A stretch of 9,353 bases of DNA, taken from NCBI GenBank assembly GCA_013287235.1, contig JABDEF010000055.1, positions 1 through 9,353 on the forward strand, written 5' to 3'. Of this stretch, positions 6,494 through 9,353 are shown piece after piece. Both the position numbers and the translations under genes were made by a program. This stretch comes from Gammaproteobacteria bacterium (lineage in GTDB: Bacteria; Pseudomonadota; Gammaproteobacteria; DSM-16500). Below the pieces are notes generated by a model. It was not told the origin of the DNA. It saw only the letters and a program-made list of their open reading frames with translations, and ran no database searches. Positions within the stretch are counted from its first letter, which is position 1; each line of letters starts with the position of its first letter.

Positions 6494-7540
6494 TCATGCA
6501 ATAGTGAACAAACCCACAATGCCAATAACATACATCACAAGCACAACGATCGAATCAATCCCTAAACAAAAAAACTGGCGTTTAGGACGAAAGATTAATC
6601 CATAGATATAAACAGCTGTCAGTAGCGCTCCTAAGCTTGCAAGATAAATGTCTGTGTTTTGAGCTTGCGGTAGGATCGATATTCCTGAAAGAAGCGTAGC
6701 TGGGAAAAAGAGAACGGGTAAAAAAGCATTCCCTCCAAAAATATCACTGAATGCAAGGGTATAATCTCCCATTTTAACAGCAGCAAGTCCTGTTGAAACT
6801 TCTGGGAGTGAAGTAGTTACAGCTAATATAGTTGAACCGAAAAGAACGCCGCTCCAACCGATATGAGTGGCAATAGCGCTACCACTTTCTGTAAGAATAA
6901 CGCCGGCGGCTAGGGTAATAAGTGATGAAATAGTAAAGATCGACAGAACACGTGCAGTGCTCCACTTTGTTCTCTTTTTTCTGCTCAGATTTGATTTAGC
7001 TTGCGTAGTATCTGGGGCACGACCTTTTTTATACCAAGGAAGATCCGTACGTGCTTTATTGATTAACCAGAGGCCAATTAACCATGTGATAACTATCAAG
7101 AGATCGCCGGGTGCCAGACGTGCGAAGATGACAGATTTAGGAAGTTGGGTTCCCATAATTGAAATGACAAGAATACTTATGACAAGAACTCCTTCAAGCA
7201 CCAGTTGTAGAGACGCAGCTTCATAGGTTAATGATGCTTTCTTGCGCAAACCGAACCCATCTAAAATAACAAGTACAACTGTTTGGATCGCAATCCCGCC
7301 CAGAATGTTTCCAATGGCAATGCCCACATCGTGTATCAAAGAAGCTGTTACGACGATTGCGATTTCAGGAAGATTCGTTGCAATTGAAAGAAAAATCATA
7401 CCTCCGAGCGCTTGACCAAGACCAAAACGCGAATCGATAATATCCGTAGTATTAGAAAGTTGAATACCGGCAAACCAGACAGCCGTTGCAGCTATAACAA
7501 AGAGAGGAATTAAATAAGCTAAAGGAAGCGATGCAAACAT
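6494..7540 (-). CDS. Sodium/calcium exchanger family membrane antiporter
   Basis: An inner-membrane cation antiporter of the Ca2+:cation antiporter superfamily, 348 residues with about ten predicted helices. Such proteins move Ca2+ or related ions against Na+, H+ or K+. Both alpha-repeats that form the ion site are visible. Alpha-1 (about 45-85) has FLSIATNLPE (Glu59) and GNILGG. Alpha-2 (about 232-272) has ILAVTTSLPE (Glu247) and SDIFGGN. A basic cytoplasmic loop (about 163-195, rich in Lys/Arg) separates the halves, as expected for inverted-topology repeats. AAGGA lies 6 bases before ATG 7540. It converges on the small membrane protein gene with a 158-base gap in which I see no convincing terminator. 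The poxB remnant ends 57 bases upstream, so it may need its own promoter. Ion specificity cannot be read from the sequence. Confidence 0.5.
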   Translation of the reverse strand: MFASLPLAYLIPLFVIAATAVWFAGIQLSNTTDIIDSRFGLGQALGGMIFLSIATNLPEIAIVVTASLIHDVGIAIGNILGGIAIQTVVLVILDGFGLRKKASLTYEAASLQLVLEGVLVISILVISIMGTQLPKSVIFARLAPGDLLIVITWLIGLWLINKARTDLPWYKKGRAPDTTQAKSNLSRKKRTKWSTARVLSIFTISSLITLAAGVILTESGSAIATHIGWSGVLFGSTILAVTTSLPEVSTGLAAVKMGDYTLAFSDIFGGNAFLPVLFFPATLLSGISILPQAQNTDIYLASLGALLTAVYIYGLIFRPKRQFFCLGIDSIVVLVMYVIGIVGLFTIA

Positions 7541-7597
7541 ATTCTATCCTTTTACTACGCAAAAAATAAAATTATTTCGTTTTAACATGGCTGAATC

Positions 7598-8006
7598 TTA
7601 TTTCCATAAATTACTTTTAATCAACTCAAAAAGTTCACTGCCCTGTCCATTAATAATTGCTTTTAGAGAATAAAGACTAAAACCCTTTAATTCCTGACTA
7701 GTAATTTTTGGAGGTACAGCAATTTCAACTGGATTGGTGATAACATCGATTAACGCTGGTCCTTTATGTTTAAAAGCCTCACGTAAACTATCTTCCATAA
7801 TATTGGGGTTGTCTATCCGCACACCAAATATACCCATCGCATTTGTCATGTCAGCAAAATTAGGACTGATTAATTCCGTGCCGAAGTTAAGGAAACCAGC
7901 CGTTTTCATTTCAACATCAACCATTCCTAAATTACTATTGTTAAAAATTACAATTTTAATGGGTAAATTTAATTGCTTAATTGTAATGAGATCTGCTATT
8001 AAAAAT
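7598..8006 (-). pseudogene. poxB: Pyruvate oxidase (PoxB-type, thiamine diphosphate enzyme), C-terminal remnant cut by an insertion element
   Basis: PoxB is a peripheral membrane enzyme that decarboxylates pyruvate to acetate and CO2 and reduces ubiquinone. Only about the last 135 codons remain. Homology begins with FLIADLITIKQLNLPIKIVI and FNNSNLGMVDVEMK, then GPALIDVITNPVEIAVPPKI. It ends with the lipid-binding tail (KGFSLYSLKAIINGQGSELF), which matches the E. coli C-terminus. The NN half of the cofactor motif GDG-x(24-27)-NN is present, while the GDG half is lost where the insertion element begins. The ATG at 7924 lies inside this motif and is not a true start. In-frame coding resembles the family up to about 8006-8013, then hits TGA at 8023-8025. 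The N-terminal half is not in the window. The residual frame has no other lesion, suggesting recent inactivation. Confidence 0.5.
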
Positions 8007-8155
8007 GTGAACGAAAGTGCTCACACCTTATTCCTGCCCCGATGTGTCTTCAAGACCACCTTCGTATCTGACAGGCGTAACTTTCCCGCCTAAGAAGGGA
8101 TAACTCCCTTTTTAGTGTTACTCGTCACCGAATAACTCGCCACGGGTAAGGCAGT
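8007..8155 (-). ncRNA. Putative omega RNA (TnpB guide RNA) scaffold at the 3' end of tnpB
   Basis: TnpB nucleases use an RNA from the 3' end of tnpB and the element right end, and its guide is copied from the flanking DNA. Three structures fit. A hairpin with 11-base arms and one mismatch encloses the tnpB stop (8090-8115). Possible short stems pair GGCG with CGCC, and GTCT with AGAC, further downstream. A terminal hairpin lies at the element edge. The guide would begin at 8006 and read into poxB (ATTTTTAATAGC...). The 5' limit given is approximate, based on the 100-200 base size of known scaffolds. No covariance test was possible. Confidence 0.5.
8090..8115. other. Hairpin spanning the tnpB stop codon
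   Basis: Arms at 8090-8100 and 8105-8115 pair over 11 positions with one mismatch, and a 4-base loop (TAAC on plus, GTTA on minus) separates them. The core AAGGGA/TCCCTT is perfect. On the plus strand the second arm runs into TTTTT, so it could also act as a terminator for antisense transcription. On the minus strand it contains the tnpB stop codon and is a good candidate for an omega-RNA stem. Confidence 0.5.
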
Positions 8156-9313
8156 GTCGGATGCCAGCCGTTCTAAATTGATCGCAGCATTGATCTCTCT
8201 ATCGTGAAATGTTTTACAACTTTGACAACGCCAGCTTCGATCTTTTAATGTCAGTGATTCATTTTTCCAATCGCATGAAGAACACAACTTACTGCTAGGA
8301 TACCATCTATCAGCAATAATTAAACGTGTATCATAACGTATTGCTTTGTATTCTAATTGACGACGAATAGAGCCAAAACCAACATCGCTTATCGCGCGTG
8401 CCAGTTTATGATTTTTTAACATACCAGAAACATTTAAATCCTCGATCGCTACTGCTTGGTTTTCGCGACATAGACGAGTTGTTAATTTATGTGAAAAATC
8501 TGCTCTCAAATTGACAATGCGCGCATGCGACTTTGCCAATTTGAGAGAGGATTTTTTTTGATTATTTGATTGCGGTAAACGAGTTCCCTTAGGTATTTTT
8601 TCATTTTTCTTTAAACCCATTTTTTCTTTCGCTGCATTTATTTTTCGACAAAGAGATCTCCCTCTTATTTTCAGGCGGCGAAGTGCCGCTTTAAGTGGGC
8701 GAGGTGATGGAATACTTTCTCCTGTGGAAAGCGTTGCTGCGGCTTTTAATCCGAAATCCACACCTTTTTTTCCATGACCTGTGCGTTTTAATTTAGCTTT
8801 CGAATTTGGAACATCCACTTGAATTGCAATATACCATCGATCAGCATGACGTGACACGGTTGCACCTAAAATTTTTCCTTCAAAACGTAATGCTTCTGTC
8901 ATATTTACCCATCCTATTTTGGGTAAACGAATGGTTTTTTCATTTAAATAAAATTTATCATTTGCCACATAAAACGAATCACGACAACGATTTTTCTTTT
9001 TAAATCGTGGCTCATGTGCAACTTTCTTCTTCTTGATTTCACTAAAAAATCGACCCCATGCTTTTGCTAAATATGCAAATGCTTGTGCATGACTATCACG
9101 ATGCATTTCTTTCAGCCAAGGAAATTCTTCATATTTGATGGCATTAAAAGATTTTTTTAGTGCCATTGACTTGGGTTTAAGGCCCAGAGAATACTGCTCT
9201 TTCCATTTTGCAAGCGCCCAATTCCACACAAAACGATTCGTTCCAGCTGCTTTTTGAAAATATTCTTTTTGCGACTTCGTGGGTTTTAGGGCTATCTTAT
9301 GTGTTAGCTGCAT
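8090..9313 (-). CDS. tnpB: RNA-guided endonuclease TnpB (transposon accessory protein)
   Basis: A 407-residue RuvC-like nuclease, related to the ancestor of Cas12, which cuts DNA specified by its omega RNA and helps the transposon persist. The N-terminal helix-turn-helix/wedge region (MQLTHKIALKPTKSQKEYFQ) is followed by conserved HEPRFKKKNRCRDSFYVAND (100-119). The RuvC triad is complete: Asp186 (GVDFGLKAA), Glu291 (AIEDLNVSGM) and Asp371 (HDREINAAINL). A four-cysteine zinc finger (Cys344, 347, 363, 366) lies before the last Asp. AGGAG with a short spacer precedes ATG 9313. As I recall, homologs carry a longer C-terminal tail; here the frame stops at 8090 inside a hairpin, and similar tail sequence continues in another frame. 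All catalytic residues are intact, so it is probably active. Confidence 0.5.
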   Translation of the reverse strand: MQLTHKIALKPTKSQKEYFQKAAGTNRFVWNWALAKWKEQYSLGLKPKSMALKKSFNAIKYEEFPWLKEMHRDSHAQAFAYLAKAWGRFFSEIKKKKVAHEPRFKKKNRCRDSFYVANDKFYLNEKTIRLPKIGWVNMTEALRFEGKILGATVSRHADRWYIAIQVDVPNSKAKLKRTGHGKKGVDFGLKAAATLSTGESIPSPRPLKAALRRLKIRGRSLCRKINAAKEKMGLKKNEKIPKGTRLPQSNNQKKSSLKLAKSHARIVNLRADFSHKLTTRLCRENQAVAIEDLNVSGMLKNHKLARAISDVGFGSIRRQLEYKAIRYDTRLIIADRWYPSSKLCSSCDWKNESLTLKDRSWRCQSCKTFHDREINAAINLERLASDTALPVASYSVTSNTKKGVIPS

Positions 9314-9353
9314 TCTATCTCCTGCTTCAATGCTTCATTCAACTTTTTTCGAT
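9304..9353 (-). CDS. C-terminal end of an upstream gene overlapping tnpB, possibly the element's recombinase
   Basis: The minus-strand frame ending at TAA 9304-9306 reads RKKLNEALKQEIECS and overlaps the tnpB start by 10 bases. Such overlap is typical of a tnpA-tnpB pair. A basic helix after a lost RLYG-type motif is how I recall IS607 serine recombinases ending, but 15 residues cannot establish homology. The frame may be fortuitous. Confidence 0.5.
   Translation of the reverse strand, partial: RKKLNEALKQEIECS

Larger units (their letters stand above)
8007..9353 (-). mobile_element. TnpB-encoding insertion element, right end inside poxB, left end beyond the window
   Basis: The element contains an intact tnpB and, after its stop, an 83-base non-coding right end finishing in a hairpin (GTGAGC, loop ACTTTC, GTTCAC; 8007-8024). 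PoxB homology starts immediately after this hairpin, so I place the right boundary near 8007, uncertain by a few bases. The left boundary and the rest of poxB would lie past 9353. The transposase is not fully visible, so assignment to IS200/IS605 or IS607 is open. The overlapping upstream reading frame slightly favours an IS607-like layout. The element has the same orientation as poxB. Confidence 0.5.

Noticed and set aside
7598..7924. Stand-alone 108-residue protein starting at ATG 7924
   Set aside because: The ATG is an internal Met in the cofactor motif (NNSNLGM). In-frame PoxB homology continues upstream to about 8006.
8806..9003. Plus-strand open frames inside tnpB, sdhA, the antiporter and poxB
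   Set aside because: They are antisense shadows of well-supported genes, with no ribosome binding sites or recognisable motifs.
1..9353. CRISPR array, tRNA or rRNA genes
   Set aside because: No regularly spaced direct repeats, tRNA-like cloverleaf or rRNA-like sequence was seen on either strand by eye.

Overview
The window looks like part of the AT-rich chromosome of a gammaproteobacterium. The succinate dehydrogenase subunits align closely with the Escherichia coli enzyme, down to residue numbering in SdhA. A patatin-family phospholipase and two broken central-metabolism genes would fit a host-associated lineage such as the Legionellales (Coxiella/Legionella-like). That placement is an inference from gene content, not a phylogenetic result.

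Layout. Nearly everything is on the minus strand, so transcription runs from high to low coordinates. At the left (1-3511) is a compact operon for succinate:ubiquinone oxidoreductase (complex II), transcribed in the order sdhB-sdhC-sdhD-sdhA rather than the usual sdhCDAB. A gene that looks like an AlkA-type DNA glycosylase abuts the sdhA stop codon and runs off the window. Upstream (3653-5511) lie a patatin-like phospholipase and, directly before it, an aconitase pseudogene that has lost its centre by an internal deletion with a frameshift. A roughly 480-base spacer (5512-5990) carries weak promoter-like motifs and a possible gene relic. On the plus strand follows a small membrane protein made of two copies of one two-helix unit (5991-6335). 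Converging on it is a sodium/calcium exchanger-type antiporter (6494-7540).

The right end (7598-9353) is a disrupted pyruvate oxidase (PoxB-type) gene. Only its C-terminal part remains, beginning inside the thiamine diphosphate motif, and homology ends where a TnpB insertion element starts. TnpB has an intact RuvC triad and zinc finger. Its 3' end carries a hairpin spanning the stop codon, a sequence resembling the tail of homologous proteins in another frame, and a terminal hairpin. This is the arrangement expected of an omega (guide) RNA and element right end. A partial reading frame overlapping the start of tnpB may be the element's recombinase.

Taken together, an intact quinone-reducing complex II sits among broken aconitase and broken pyruvate:quinone oxidoreductase genes, which suggests ongoing trimming of central carbon metabolism. 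The most interesting items are the TnpB/omega-RNA element in poxB, the deleted aconitase feeding into the patatin gene, the patatin's unusual oxyanion-hole motif, the permuted sdh order with a substituted SdhB residue, and the duplicated membrane protein.
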